From positions 310,001 through 374,000 of the forward strand of contig NZ_VJYD01000003.1 of the NCBI RefSeq assembly GCF_007341385.1: a stretch of 64,000 nt of DNA, written 5' to 3'. The notes under the pieces were generated by a model. The model was not told where the DNA came from. It was given only the letters and a program-made list of their open reading frames with translations, and did no database searches. Made by a program: the position numbers and the translations under genes. Of this stretch, positions 7,385 through 16,353 are shown piece after piece (the stretch's first letter is position 1; every line of letters starts with the position of its first letter). This stretch comes from Flavobacterium daemonense. Lineage in GTDB: Bacteria; Bacteroidota; Bacteroidia; Flavobacteriales; Flavobacteriaceae.

Positions 7385-9877
7385 TTAAAGCCCCAAATCA
7401 ATAACATAAGAGATCTTAACGGCAATATTATCTTCAAATTTTAACAATTGGTTAGGTCCGTAACGATAAAATCCGCCAAGACCAAAACCTTTGAAAATAC
7501 GGTTTAATTCAATTCCAGATTCGAAATAACCTTTGTCTAAAGTTTTGTAATCCGGGCCAACATGCTGTTCAGGTTTTTCCATATTTCCCCAAGCCATTCT
7601 TGTTACTAAAACTAAAGAAGGACGTACTTTTTTCATGATCCTTATTCGGTCAAAACCATGTTTTATTTGAAAGAAAACGTATTGACTTGAGAAAAACTCA
7701 TTAAAATACATGGTTTCAAAACTATTTCTTCCGGCAAAAGTAATACGCTGAATAACGGTTTCTTTTGTCAAGTTGTTTGGCATAGTGTTGTACAAATGTG
7801 TAATCGGCACGTTGCCCATTGCATAACCGCCTTGGAGCAGCAAACTTGTTTTTTGTCCGTTTAAGTATTTTTTTTCATACTCAGTTTTAAAATCTATTTT
7901 GCTGAATGTAAAATCATTGTCTAAGACATTTGGCAAAGACTGCGTGAATTGAAAAGTAAATCGAGGAAACCTTTTCTCTGATTCTGTTCTTCCAGTTGGC
8001 GTTTGCATAAAATCACTAAATGGCGCCCAAACAATTGAAGCCATTGCAGTTGTCATTATGTAACTCGAATAAAGCCTTCCGTTTATATTGTATAAATAAT
8101 CAAATTTTGGTTCTACATAAGTTCTAGCCAATTCAAAAACCGCTTCCGTCTTCGGAATAATTTTGGTTTGAATATTCGCTTTCCAAGCAATGTATTTGTA
8201 AAAAGTACTAATGTTGATTGGCCTCGGATCATAAATTTTAAAAACGCGTTTATCCACGGCAAAAACGGTACTTGCAATCTCTCGTACATCATCTGTATAA
8301 GAGCCGTTTAACCATGTGTTAGTATTTTTGTCTACTAAAACTCCTGTTCCAAGATTGTATTTAAAAACGCCGTCTTTTGTTCCATATGCACCATAACCTT
8401 CAATTCTGAAAAGTTTTGAAAATCGATCGTTGGTTACGCCACCCAATCCTAATCTGAAACCTTCATAATTATTATAGCTGACGATTTTTTTTAAATCCAA
8501 ATCAATTGGCCCAATTGGAAGATAACCGTTTATGATTTTTCGACCAAGACCCAAGCGTTTTTCAATCCTTTTGCTTAGCGATAAACTGTCTATTAATTGA
8601 TAAGTTCGCTGTCCTTTTAAGTCTAAAGCTTCTTTTCGGTATTGATTCCAGAACTCTTCCGGTTTTTTATTGGCGTCATCTTTAATTTCGATATAAAGCG
8701 ACGGGTTTTTTATTGGCGGATTTGTATTGTAATGAATATCAAAATTATTGCTTTCAGAAAGCAGATAGGTAAAATCAGACGCTACTTTTTTTCTTCGCTC
8801 AAAATTGTCTTCAACATCACCATCAAACTGAATGGTTCCGCCTAGAATTTTAATATCATCGTCGTTCTTTCCTTTTACAATTTTAAAAGTAGTATTGCTC
8901 TGAAACCAGATTTTTTCCTCCGGCACATATTCAAATTCGTGAATACCGCTAATGTCCAAAACCGCTTTAATTCGCATTACCGCTTTCGCAACAGCAAAAT
9001 TTTCTTGGTCAATATACAGAACACCTTCTAAAGCATTTATTTTTCTTTTCTTGTTTTTAAAGTAAATCATAAAGGTATTTCGACCCTTGATTGGTACTGT
9101 GTCAAGAAGTTTGTAATTATAATCTGAAAATGCGTTGTCGGCAATCGGACTTTGGTGTTTGGTTTCGAATAATTCATATTTTGAATCATAAATCGAAATC
9201 GACTGCAAATTGAAAGCAATAATTTCATAAACAGGCTGTTTAAAACCTGCCATTTTTGTTCCGAGAATGGTCTCCTTTAATTTGTTGTTTCCAAATTGAT
9301 ACTGCGAAACTTTCTCCGTTTGAAACAAATGTTGTTTGCTGATGATTTCTTTAAACTTATAATCAGAAGAATCAACGTTGATTACTCTTTTATTGAAATC
9401 TTTGTAGGCTGCCGAAGTGTCGATTCGGCCGTCAATCGAATCTGGATTTGCCGTTACAATCAGCTTGTTGTACGTTTTGTACTCAAAACTGCTGAGTTTT
9501 TTCTGCGGATTGTTTTTGTTTTTATTCGCAATAACTTTTTTAATGATTGTCAAAGCCGGATTTTCTGCCGAAACCACAACTTCTTGCAAATCGTCTGTTT
9601 TTTGCAAAAGCGAAACGACGTAAAATTTTTTATTGCTTGTTACGGCAACGATTTTGGTTTGAAATCCAATGTACGAAACTGCAAAAGTGGTGGTTTTTGA
9701 AGTGAGCTTAAACTCAAATTTCCCGTCAACATCAGTTATTGTGTTGCTATTGTCGGCGGTTGTGATGGTTGCAAACGGAAGTGGTTTGTTGTTTGAATCT
9801 GTTACAATTCCGTTTATTTGAAATTGCGCCTGAATAGTAAGCGTGAAAAACAAAGTCAATAAACAAAATAGCTTCAT
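7385..9877 (-). CDS. DUF5686 family outer-membrane protein with carboxypeptidase-like regulatory domain
   Basis: An 830-residue exported protein with an N-terminal signal peptide (about residues 1-17, ending TIQAQF). Residues about 18-100 form a carboxypeptidase-regulatory-like beta-sandwich (INGIVTDSNNKPLPFATI), as found at the N-terminus of many Bacteroidota TonB receptors and SusC proteins. The rest matches the DUF5686 type: a soluble region with EVVVSAENPALTIIKKVI and a C-terminal half of alternating beta strands, probably an outer-membrane barrel ending in ISYVIDLGL. No enzymatic motif is visible; the function of DUF5686 is not established. It is monocistronic, in the opposite orientation to the antiporter gene. 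Confidence 0.8.
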   Translation of the reverse strand: MKLFCLLTLFFTLTIQAQFQINGIVTDSNNKPLPFATITTADNSNTITDVDGKFEFKLTSKTTTFAVSYIGFQTKIVAVTSNKKFYVVSLLQKTDDLQEVVVSAENPALTIIKKVIANKNKNNPQKKLSSFEYKTYNKLIVTANPDSIDGRIDTSAAYKDFNKRVINVDSSDYKFKEIISKQHLFQTEKVSQYQFGNNKLKETILGTKMAGFKQPVYEIIAFNLQSISIYDSKYELFETKHQSPIADNAFSDYNYKLLDTVPIKGRNTFMIYFKNKKRKINALEGVLYIDQENFAVAKAVMRIKAVLDISGIHEFEYVPEEKIWFQSNTTFKIVKGKNDDDIKILGGTIQFDGDVEDNFERRKKVASDFTYLLSESNNFDIHYNTNPPIKNPSLYIEIKDDANKKPEEFWNQYRKEALDLKGQRTYQLIDSLSLSKRIEKRLGLGRKIINGYLPIGPIDLDLKKIVSYNNYEGFRLGLGGVTNDRFSKLFRIEGYGAYGTKDGVFKYNLGTGVLVDKNTNTWLNGSYTDDVREIASTVFAVDKRVFKIYDPRPINISTFYKYIAWKANIQTKIIPKTEAVFELARTYVEPKFDYLYNINGRLYSSYIMTTAMASIVWAPFSDFMQTPTGRTESEKRFPRFTFQFTQSLPNVLDNDFTFSKIDFKTEYEKKYLNGQKTSLLLQGGYAMGNVPITHLYNTMPNNLTKETVIQRITFAGRNSFETMYFNEFFSSQYVFFQIKHGFDRIRIMKKVRPSLVLVTRMAWGNMEKPEQHVGPDYKTLDKGYFESGIELNRIFKGFGLGGFYRYGPNQLLKFEDNIAVKISYVIDLGL

Positions 9878-9937
9878 ACAGCGGGTTATAGTTTCAAAAA
9901 CGAAAAGAATATCAATTTGGTATGCAAAAATAGCAAT

Positions 9938-9980
9938 AAAAAAATCCGTTTGGCAAAATTACACCAAACGGATTTTTTAT
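9938..9980. terminator. Bidirectional terminator after frr
   Basis: A 13-bp perfect stem, AAAATCCGTTTGG at 9941-9953 and its complement at 9964-9976, with a 10-nt loop and A/T runs on both sides. It lies 21 bp after the frr stop and ends the pyrH-frr transcript on the minus strand. Confidence 0.85.
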
Positions 9981-9996
9981 TTTCTGTTATATCGAA

Positions 9997-10560
9997 TTAC
10001 ACTTTCATGATTTCGGCTTCTTTTGCAGCCAATAACTCATCAATTTTTTTAGTGAAAGCGTTCGTTAAGTTCTGAACTTCTTCTTCTGCAGATTTACAGA
10101 TGTCTTCAGAAGTTCCTTCTTTCTCTAATTTTTTGATGTCATTGTTGGCATCTTTACGAGAATTACGGATACCAATTTTAGCATCTTCAGCCTCAGATTT
10201 TGCTTGTTTTGCTAAATCACGACGACGTTCTTCTGTCAAATGTGGCACGCTGATGATAATTACATCACCATTGTTCATTGGGTTGAAACCAATATTTGCA
10301 ACCATAATTGCTTTTTCAATTGCTGACAACATGTTTTTTTCAAACGGTTGCAAAGTAATTGTTCTCGCATCTGGAACACTGATTTTTGATACTTGAGAAA
10401 GTGGTGTTGCAGCGCCATAGTAATCAACAAAAACACCTCCAAGCATTGCTGGAGAAGCTTTTCCTGCACGAATATTTAGAAATTCTTTTTCTAAGTGCGC
10501 AATCGAACCATTCATTGATTCTTCTGTACTTTCTAATATGAAATCTATTTCTTCACTCAT
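9997..10560 (-). CDS. frr: Ribosome recycling factor
   Basis: A 187-residue cytosolic protein, close to the usual 185. With EF-G it splits post-termination ribosomes. Family signatures are RAGKASPAML near residue 32, the FDPMNNGD-like FNPMNNGDVIIISVPHLTEE in the middle (the tRNA-mimic hinge region) and the basic helix EERRRDLAKQAKSEAEDAKI, with RNSRKDAN following. It follows pyrH by 75 bp, the usual pairing in bacteria, and ends at a strong bidirectional terminator. Confidence 0.97.
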   Translation of the reverse strand: MSEEIDFILESTEESMNGSIAHLEKEFLNIRAGKASPAMLGGVFVDYYGAATPLSQVSKISVPDARTITLQPFEKNMLSAIEKAIMVANIGFNPMNNGDVIIISVPHLTEERRRDLAKQAKSEAEDAKIGIRNSRKDANNDIKKLEKEGTSEDICKSAEEEVQNLTNAFTKKIDELLAAKEAEIMKV

Positions 10561-10635
10561 TTTTTTTAGTTTTCAGTTTTCATTCTCAGTTTTCAGTTAA
10601 AGTCGTATTGTGTGACTGTAAACCGTTACTGATGA

Positions 10636-11343
10636 CTATATATTTACGACAGTTCCGATGTTTTCGCCTTCGCAGATTTTCAAAAGATTTCCAATTTTGT
10701 TCATATCAAAAACAACGATTGGCAATTTGTTTTCTTGGCTTAAAGTAAACGCGGTTGTGTCCATTACGTTTAATCCTTTTTTTAGAACATCATCAAAAGA
10801 GATGAAGTCGAATTTTACTGCTGAAGCATTCTTTTCTGGATCAGAATCATAAACTCCATCAACGCGAGTTCCTTTCAGGATAACATCAGCATTGATTTCT
10901 ATTCCTCTTAAAACTGCAGCGGTATCCGTTGTAAAATATGGATTTCCGGTTCCTGCACCAAAAATTACGATTCTTCCTTTTTCTAAGTGACGGTCAGCTC
11001 TTCTTTTGATATATGGCTCTGCAATAGATTCCATTTTCAAAGCAGTCTGCAAACGCGTTTTCATTCCTTTGTCTTCAAGTGCGCCTTGCAAAGCCATTCC
11101 GTTAATAACAGTAGCAAGCATTCCCATGTAGTCACCTTGTACTCTGTCCATTCCAGAACTTGCACCAGCAACTCCTCTAAAAATATTTCCTCCTCCAATT
11201 ACGATAGCAATTTCTACTCCTTTGTCGTGAATCTGCTTGATTTCATCTGCATATTCGCCTAATCTTTTTGGGTCAATACCGTATTGTAAATCACCCATTA
11301 AGGCCTCGCCGCTAAGTTTCAGAAGAATTCTTTTATATTTCAT
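10636..11343 (-). CDS. pyrH: UMP kinase
   Basis: A 235-residue cytosolic amino-acid-kinase-fold enzyme, the usual length. It phosphorylates UMP to UDP in pyrimidine nucleotide synthesis. Nucleotide-binding segments are [12 protein letters not shown] at the N-terminus, [11 protein letters not shown] near residue 50 and [16 protein letters not shown] near residue 130. Bacterial UMP kinases are hexameric and GTP-activated. A canonical -7 box lies 23 bp upstream on the minus strand. First gene of the pyrH-frr operon. Confidence 0.97.
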   Translation of the reverse strand: MKYKRILLKLSGEALMGDLQYGIDPKRLGEYADEIKQIHDKGVEIAIVIGGGNIFRGVAGASSGMDRVQGDYMGMLATVINGMALQGALEDKGMKTRLQTALKMESIAEPYIKRRADRHLEKGRIVIFGAGTGNPYFTTDTAAVLRGIEINADVILKGTRVDGVYDSDPEKNASAVKFDFISFDDVLKKGLNVMDTTAFTLSQENKLPIVVFDMNKIGNLLKICEGENIGTVVNI

Positions 11344-11365
11344 GTTTGTGTTGCGTTAATTTGTG

Positions 11366-11373
11366 CAAATATA
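11366..11373 (-). promoter_or_regulatory. -7 promoter box of pyrH-frr
   Basis: The minus strand reads TATATTTG, an exact match to TAnnTTTG, 23 bp upstream of the pyrH ATG. No TTG is seen at the usual -33 distance. Confidence 0.65.
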
Positions 11374-11532
11374 GACATATTCTGATTTTTTAAAATAATG
11401 TTTACAAAAAAATAATCGCGCCTTGAATTTAAATCTATAAAGGATTTTAGGATTTTTTTATATCAAAAGTGATAAAAGTCAGTTATGAATCTTCAGAAAT
11501 CCGTAAATTTATGCTAAGCAAAATAATTATTT

Positions 11533-12150
11533 ATGAAAAGCATCGTAGCAAAAGCATTATTTAATAGTCATTCCTATGCTGAATATCGAAAAATAGTTAC
11601 CGATTTATTATCAGAAGGAAAATCGACAGGAAGTGAACAGTCGGATAGTCTGACAAATTATACAAAACTGAATGAAGCGAGAATGAATCGACTGGAAAAA
11701 ACGATTCAGGTTTCTGAAGATTTAATCTCAAAACTGCGACAGCTCAATAATCATTATATCTGGCTGGTTATTTCTGAAGGCTGGTGCGGAGATGCTGCTC
11801 AAATTCTTCCAATTTTAAATAAAATGGCGCATGCTTCGGATAAAAAAATCGATCTCCGTATTGTTTTTCGTGATGAAAACGATGATTTGATGAATCATTA
11901 TTTGACAAACGGAGGAAGAGCAATCCCAAAAGTGATCGTGATTTGCAAAGAAGCCGGAATAGTCAGAGCCGATTGGGGACCAAGACCAAAAGGAGCAACC
12001 GAATTAATGGCGAAACATAAAAGAGAAGTTGGGCCAATCGACGAAAAAATAAAAACCGATCTTCAGTTGTGGTATTTAGCGGATAAAGGAATTTCAGTTC
12101 AGGAAGAACTGGTCGAAATCATGGAAAACATTAAGTATAACCGATTGTAA
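11533..12150 (+). CDS. Thioredoxin-fold protein with CGDA active-site motif
   Basis: A 205-residue cytosolic protein with a thioredoxin-like fold of the Thioredoxin_9 type. After a helical N-terminal region of about 70 residues comes WLVISEGWCGDAAQILPI: the usual CxxC is CGDA, with only the N-terminal cysteine. A cis-proline follows in GGRAIPKVIVI. Without a resolving cysteine it cannot be an ordinary disulfide reductase; a monothiol, peroxidase-like or structural role is possible. There is no signal peptide. The gene is monocistronic and divergent from pyrH. The family is commonly found in Flavobacteriia but has no settled function that I know. Confidence 0.75.
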   Translation: MKSIVAKALFNSHSYAEYRKIVTDLLSEGKSTGSEQSDSLTNYTKLNEARMNRLEKTIQVSEDLISKLRQLNNHYIWLVISEGWCGDAAQILPILNKMAHASDKKIDLRIVFRDENDDLMNHYLTNGGRAIPKVIVICKEAGIVRADWGPRPKGATELMAKHKREVGPIDEKIKTDLQLWYLADKGISVQEELVEIMENIKYNRL

Positions 12151-12360
12151 TAACCATTTCGTGGGGAAGTATTTAGTAAAATAATTGTTGATAACGTGTT
12201 GATAATAAACTAAATAAGATGTTAAAAAACAGGCTTTAAATTTTTATTTCGTACAAAATTTCGTAACTTAGTGACACTATCCCACTTCTATTATTAACTT
12301 TCTGATTTACTCTTTTTATTGGTGTTTATTTAATGTTTAACTATTAAAAAATACACTATT

Positions 12361-12438
12361 ATGAAAAAGTTATTCGAAAGATTCTATGATTTCTTTTCTC
12401 AATTTTTATTTGGAGGGAAAAATGTGCCTCACTATTAA
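12361..12438 (+). CDS. Possible 25-residue peptide
   Basis: A short frame beginning ATG AAA AAG encodes MKKLFERFYDFFSQFLFGGK followed by NVPHY. It is rich in Phe with spaced charges and would form an amphipathic helix. It lies in a 375-bp gap and the transcript would end at the strong terminator at 12487-12518. The frame may be real (membrane-active or leader peptide) or accidental within a small RNA. Confidence 0.35.
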   Translation: MKKLFERFYDFFSQFLFGGKNVPHY

Positions 12439-12493
12439 CTCAAGGGAAATAAGTATGGAACAACTGTACTTTGATTGACGAGCTTGGCACATT
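12421..12493 (+). ncRNA. Possible small RNA with two mutually exclusive hairpins
   Basis: AATGTGCC at 12421-12428 is exactly complementary to GGCACATT at 12486-12493. The latter is also the left arm of the terminator at 12487-12512. The RNA can therefore form either the long closing stem or the terminator, the logic of an attenuator. No plus-strand gene follows, since truB is antisense, so a stand-alone small RNA or a dual-function peptide mRNA is the more likely reading. I did not find a known RNA family. Confidence 0.35.
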
Positions 12494-12518
12494 ACGAAAA
12501 TTTGTAATGTGCTTTTTT
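12487..12518 (+). terminator. Intrinsic terminator, plus strand only
   Basis: A perfect 9-bp stem, GCACATTAC and GTAATGTGC, with an 8-nt loop, followed by six T. The left side lacks an A run, so it works in the plus direction and shows that something is transcribed from the 12150-12487 gap. Confidence 0.8.
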
Positions 12519-12525
12519 ATGCATG

Positions 12526-13215
12526 TTACTTTAAGCTTTCTTCAAATAAAGTAATGTCGATCGCATTTTTAACATCGTAGTCGCCAATTTTTGTTCGGCG
12601 TAAAACGGTTAAATGCGAACCTGTGTTCATTGCTTTTCCAAAATCATAAGCGAGTGAACGAATATAAGTTCCTTTAGAACAAACTACTCTAAAATCAACT
12701 TCGGGCAAAGCGATGCGAGTAATTTCAAATTCATGAATTGTGGTTTTTCTGCTGGCAATTTCAACGGTTTCTCCAGCTCGTGCATGCTCGTACAAGCGAA
12801 CACCATCTTTTTTGATAGCCGAAAAAATAGGTGGTTTTTGATCAATTTCTCCTAAAAACTGTTTTACGGTTTCCTGAATCAAAGCTTCATCAATATGCTC
12901 TGTTGGAAAAGTTTGATCAATTTCGGTTTCTAGATCGTATGATGGAGTTGTGGCTCCAATATAAAATGTCCCCGTATATTCTTTTGCCTGACCTTGAAGC
13001 TCTGAAATCTTTTTGGTGAATTTTCCGGTACAAATCAATAGCAAACCTGTTGCTAAAGGATCTAAAGTTCCGGCATGGCCGATTTTGAACTTTTTTGGAA
13101 GCCCGACTTTATTAATTAAAAGGTATTTTAATTTGTTGACAGCTTGAAACGAACTCCATTTTAAAGGTTTGTCAATCAATAAAACTTGTCCGTTTAAATA
13201 TTCTTCAGGTGTCAT
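12526..13215 (-). CDS. truB: tRNA pseudouridine(55) synthase
   Basis: A 229-residue cytosolic enzyme that makes pseudouridine 55 in the T loop of tRNAs. The N-terminal LLIDKPLKWSSFQAVNK and the catalytic segment KIGHAGTLDPLATGLLLICTG (Asp in GTLDPLA) identify it; YTGTFYIGATTPSYDLE and CSKGTYIRSLAYDFG are further family motifs. It lacks the C-terminal PUA domain of E. coli TruB, as usual in Bacteroidota. Its ATG overlaps the uppP stop by one base (TAATG), showing coupling. Last gene of the ftsX-DUF3098-uppP-truB cluster. Confidence 0.96.
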   Translation of the reverse strand: MTPEEYLNGQVLLIDKPLKWSSFQAVNKLKYLLINKVGLPKKFKIGHAGTLDPLATGLLLICTGKFTKKISELQGQAKEYTGTFYIGATTPSYDLETEIDQTFPTEHIDEALIQETVKQFLGEIDQKPPIFSAIKKDGVRLYEHARAGETVEIASRKTTIHEFEITRIALPEVDFRVVCSKGTYIRSLAYDFGKAMNTGSHLTVLRRTKIGDYDVKNAIDITLFEESLK

Positions 13216-14012
13216 TATATTATGGTAAGCGGGTGAATGAAAAAGTGAATCAGTAATAAAACGATTCCGGCGATGATTCGGTAATAACCAAAAACTTTGA
13301 AACCGTTTTTAGTCAAAAATCCAATGAAAGTTTTAATCGCTAAAAGTGCTACGATAAAAGCAACTACATTTCCAATAACTAACATCGTGGTTTGATCGTG
13401 CGATAATTCGAAGCCAGCTTTATAATAATCATAACATTTTTTTACTGTCGCTCCAAGCATTGTTGGAACTGCAAGAAAAAACGAAAATTCGGCTGCAGTT
13501 GTTCTTGATAATTTTTGAGACATTCCTCCCACAATACTTGCGCCACTTCTAGAAACTCCCGGAATCATAGCAATACATTGGAACAATCCAATTTTTAGTG
13601 CTTGCAAATACGTTATTTCTTGTGAAGTTTCAGCGGTATTTGGGTTGTTGAACCAATCGTCAACTTTTAATAGAATTAATCCTCCAATTAAAAGCGAAAT
13701 TGCAACTGTTACTGGGTTTTCTAATAAACCATCGATAAAATCGCTTAATAATAATCCCAAAACTACAGCAGGAATAAAAGCAACTAAAAGTTTAAAGTAG
13801 AAATCAAGCGTCTGAAAAAATCGTTTAAAGTATAAAACGACAACTGAAAGAATAGCACCAAGCTGAATAACAATGGTAAAAAGTTTGGTAAAATCTTCAT
13901 GCGCGATTCCAAAAAAAGAAGAGGCAATAATCATGTGGCCTGTCGAAGAAACAGGTAAAAATTCAGTAATTCCTTCGATAATGGCAAGAACTATAGCTTG
14001 TAATGTATTCAT
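13215..14012 (-). CDS. uppP: Undecaprenyl-diphosphate phosphatase
   Basis: A 265-residue polytopic inner-membrane enzyme (BacA/UppP). It dephosphorylates undecaprenyl pyrophosphate to recycle the lipid carrier for peptidoglycan and surface glycans. The two catalytic motifs are present: [17 protein letters not shown] at the N-terminus and [13 protein letters not shown] near residue 155. Length is typical. The stop codon overlaps the truB start by one base; the DUF3098 gene lies 82 bp upstream, the gap holding a short AGATTTTAG repeat. Confidence 0.97.
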   Translation of the reverse strand: MNTLQAIVLAIIEGITEFLPVSSTGHMIIASSFFGIAHEDFTKLFTIVIQLGAILSVVVLYFKRFFQTLDFYFKLLVAFIPAVVLGLLLSDFIDGLLENPVTVAISLLIGGLILLKVDDWFNNPNTAETSQEITYLQALKIGLFQCIAMIPGVSRSGASIVGGMSQKLSRTTAAEFSFFLAVPTMLGATVKKCYDYYKAGFELSHDQTTMLVIGNVVAFIVALLAIKTFIGFLTKNGFKVFGYYRIIAGIVLLLIHFFIHPLTII

Positions 14013-14094
14013 GGAGAATTTTAGATTTTAGATTTTAGATTTCAGATTGTCCCTTTCGCTGCACTCAAGATTTCAATTTAAATCTACAATCTAT

Positions 14095-14346
14095 TTATTT
14101 AGATTTTTTGAAAATAGAATAAATCGTGATTCCAAAACCAAGTAAAACAGTTGTTGGAGCTAAACGGATACGTCTAAAGCTAAAAATATCTTCATTAAAA
14201 ACATTCGGATCAGTACTTCCTCCGCCAGACATTAAAATAAATCCTAATGCGATAACAGCAATTCCAATCAATAGAATTTTGTAGTTGATGCCGTCAAAAA
14301 GAAATTCGTGATTGTCTTGTTTTCCTTTTTTAATATTGTTTTTCAT
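14095..14346 (-). CDS. DUF3098 family small membrane protein
   Basis: An 83-residue protein with two membrane helices (about residues 26-43 and 64-79), a conserved N-terminal FLFDGINYKILLIGI and an LSGG-like bend (LMSGGGSTDPNVFNEDIFSFRR). This is the DUF3098 pattern. The family is restricted to Bacteroidota and usually lies between ftsX and uppP, as here. This suggests a link to cell-envelope synthesis or division, but no biochemical role is known to me. Confidence 0.85.
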   Translation of the reverse strand: MKNNIKKGKQDNHEFLFDGINYKILLIGIAVIALGFILMSGGGSTDPNVFNEDIFSFRRIRLAPTTVLLGFGITIYSIFKKSK

Positions 14347-14414
14347 CTTTTTTTATTTATCAGCCTGAACGAAGTCAAAGGCTTTTTTTTTTAAATCTAA
14401 AATCTAAAGTCTAC

Positions 14415-14430
14415 TCCCGAGGCTTCGGGA
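14415..14430. repeat. CCCGA/TCGGG hairpin in the ftsX-DUF3098 gap
   Basis: TCCCGA and TCGGGA arms with a GGCT loop. Related CCCGA palindromes occur at 56271-56297 and 60282-60299, so this looks like a dispersed REP-type motif rather than a terminator (no T run). Confidence 0.5.
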
Positions 14431-14435
14431 TAAAA

Positions 14436-15311
14436 TTAATAAAGATCGTCTGTTCTTAAGTTTAAGAAACGTTGTGTTGCAAAATGCGTACTTACCCAAG
14501 TAATCAAAACTCCCAATCCGAAAACGGCCAATAAAACCAATCCGATTAAGGCTTTGTCTTCTAAAATTCCTAAACCTGGGAAATTTGTTTCGACATAAAT
14601 CAAAAGTCCGATCAATGCAACTATGGCTAATCCAGCTCCTAACATTCCTAATTTTACACTGCGCATTACAAATGGTTTACGTATAAACGATTTTGTTGCT
14701 CCAACCATTTGCATGGTTTTGATGATAAAACGATTTGAATGTATTGATAAACGTAATGAACTATTGATTAATAAAACGGCGATTATCGCAAGGAAACCAC
14801 TGATAATCAAAATCCACATACTTACTTTTTTGATATTGTCGTTAACCAAATTCACCAATTGTTTGTCATAAACTATATCTTCAATCATGGTATTTTGACG
14901 TAAACGGCTTTCGATTTTCGAAATGCTGTCTCTTTCTACATAATCTGCTTTTAGGTGAATGTCGTATGAATTCAATAATGGGTTTTCTCCCAAAAAGGTA
15001 AGGAAATCTTCTCCAATAATATCGGTATGTTCTTTTGCGGCTCTTTCTTTTGTAACATAAACAAAAGATTTTGCATAAGGAGCTCTTTTTAATTCAGTAT
15101 TAAAAGCTTTGATAACGCTGTCATTTGCTTCATTTTTAAAGAAAACAGTCATGGCGATTTTTTCTTTAAAATCGTTGGCCAGTTTTTTAGAATTAATGAT
15201 GAATAATCCTAGTACTCCCAAAAGGAATAAAACCAAGAATACACTTAATACTACCGAAAAATAAGAGGAAATTAACCTGCGTTTTTGAAATTTATCAAAG
15301 TTAGAACTCAT
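14436..15311 (-). CDS. ftsX: FtsX-like cell division ABC transporter permease
   Basis: A 291-residue inner-membrane protein: cytoplasmic N-terminus (KFQKRRLISSYFSVVLSVF), first helix (about 20-42), an extracytoplasmic domain (about 43-160), then three helices ending TWVSTHFATQRFLNLRTDDLY. The layout and length are those of FtsX, which with FtsE transmits a signal to peptidoglycan hydrolases during division. FtsE is not adjacent, as is usual in Flavobacteriia. First gene of the cluster running through uppP to truB. Confidence 0.92.
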   Translation of the reverse strand: MSSNFDKFQKRRLISSYFSVVLSVFLVLFLLGVLGLFIINSKKLANDFKEKIAMTVFFKNEANDSVIKAFNTELKRAPYAKSFVYVTKERAAKEHTDIIGEDFLTFLGENPLLNSYDIHLKADYVERDSISKIESRLRQNTMIEDIVYDKQLVNLVNDNIKKVSMWILIISGFLAIIAVLLINSSLRLSIHSNRFIIKTMQMVGATKSFIRKPFVMRSVKLGMLGAGLAIVALIGLLIYVETNFPGLGILEDKALIGLVLLAVFGLGVLITWVSTHFATQRFLNLRTDDLY

Positions 15312-15480
15312 AGTTTGCTTAAATTATGTGGTAAAAATAATAAAGTATTTCTTTATTTAAAGTTAATAACGAACTTTTATACTATAAATGTACAATTCCA
15401 TATTGAATAAATTTGTGTTTAACCTCAAAGCGCGCAAATTTTTAGCAAAGTTTCCAAAAAAGCTGATTTAATCTCGCAAT

Positions 15481-15535
15481 GTCGCAGAGTCGCAAAGTTT
15501 TTTCAATCAATATTAAAACTTTGCGACTCTGCGAC
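15481..15535. repeat. Perfect 21-bp inverted repeat
   Basis: Arms at 15481-15501 and 15515-15535 are exact complements (core GTCGCAGAGTCGCAAAG), with a 13-bp loop. It lies in the gap between the lipoprotein stop and ftsX start on the minus strand and is probably the transcript end of the lipoprotein gene. Confidence 0.75.
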
Positions 15536-15569
15536 TTTGCGTGAAAAAAAACTTAGTCCCTCAGAACCT

Positions 15570-16160
15570 TTACTCAACTTTATAAACCTCTACGCTTTTT
15601 AACCAATAAACATGTCTTGGTCCAGTTTTAATATCGTTTTTGCAAATAGCAATCATTTCGCCGTTTTTAGCTGGTTTTCCATTTTCTTCAAAAAGAATAA
15701 AAACATTGTCACCTGTTGGATTATTGAAAATTTCTGCCCACGAAAAAGTAGCTTTATAATCGTCTGAAGCTCTTGCTACGATATAAAAATTTCGGTCTTT
15801 ATGATCTTCTTGTTTGATTTTTGCTTTTTCTAAAATATCTCTCAAAAGAACTCCTTTGCAGGCTTTAATTTCTCTTTTGATTTCTCCGTTTTTCCCGGTT
15901 ATTTTAAAATTGTCAATTTCAACAACTTTCATTTTTTTAAGAGAATCTACGGTTAGTTTTTGCGGAAATTCAACATCACCTTTTACTTCAATTTCGTGAT
16001 TTACTAATTTCAAACTGTCTTCTGCAGTAAGAGTTTCGTGTTTGTGATTTTTGATTTGCGAAGTTTTTTCAGTTGAGATTTTTTCTTCTTTTTTAGAAGA
16101 ATTACACTTGATACACGAAAATGCAATCAGGAGAATGAGAATATAATTTTTAGTTTTCAT
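15570..16160 (-). CDS. Lipoprotein with sulfite-oxidase-like molybdopterin-binding domain
   Basis: A 196-residue exported protein. The start is placed at ATG 16160, giving MKTKNYILILLIAFSCIKC with a lipobox cysteine at residue 19; the longer frame would add an unlikely N-terminus. After a Lys/Glu-rich linker, residues about 60-195 match the oxidoreductase molybdopterin-binding fold: EIEVKGDVEFPQKLTVDSLK, a middle CKGVLLRDILEKAKI (the position of the cofactor-ligating Cys in sulfite oxidases) and GPRHVYWLKSVEVYKV at the end. Whether it binds cofactor is unknown; stand-alone domains may act as carriers or redox partners. It lies next to a TonB receptor and a ModE-like regulator. Confidence 0.7.
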   Translation of the reverse strand: MKTKNYILILLIAFSCIKCNSSKKEEKISTEKTSQIKNHKHETLTAEDSLKLVNHEIEVKGDVEFPQKLTVDSLKKMKVVEIDNFKITGKNGEIKREIKACKGVLLRDILEKAKIKQEDHKDRNFYIVARASDDYKATFSWAEIFNNPTGDNVFILFEENGKPAKNGEMIAICKNDIKTGPRHVYWLKSVEVYKVE

Positions 16161-16201
16161 ATTTAAGAAATGATTTAAGCTGTTGTTGTCTGTTTTGTTT
16201 A

Positions 16202-16337
16202 AAAACATAGAAACATAGGTTTAATATGTACAAAAGAGTTTAAAAAGAAACTAGTTTCTAAAACATAGAATTACTATATGTATTTAAAATAAGTGAAACG
16301 CCTTTCTACGCAAACAAAAACTATGTTTCTATGTGTT
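16202..16337 (+). repeat. Palindromic repeat element, copy A
   Basis: A 136-bp element with inverted ends (ACATAGAAACATAG at 16205-16218, complement at 16321-16334), an internal perfect palindrome AGAAACTAGTTTCT (16246-16259) and the marker AGTGAAACGCCTTT (from 16292). Copies B (18995) and C (63445) have the same parts, order and orientation. No coding capacity. Confidence 0.88.
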
Positions 16338-16353
16338 AAAATTAATTATGTAT

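Noticed and set aside
7125..7388. 87-residue plus-strand frame overlapping the antiporter end
   Set aside because: It runs through the antiporter stop, the terminator and the 29-bp inverted repeat, and has no resemblance to a protein.
9296..9700. 134-residue plus-strand frame inside the DUF5686 gene
   Set aside because: Antisense shadow of a clear coding region, with no domain pattern.
16202..16337. Reading copies A-C as CRISPR-like or IS remnants
   Set aside because: There are no regularly spaced repeats with spacers and no transposase-derived coding sequence; a structured dispersed repeat fits better.
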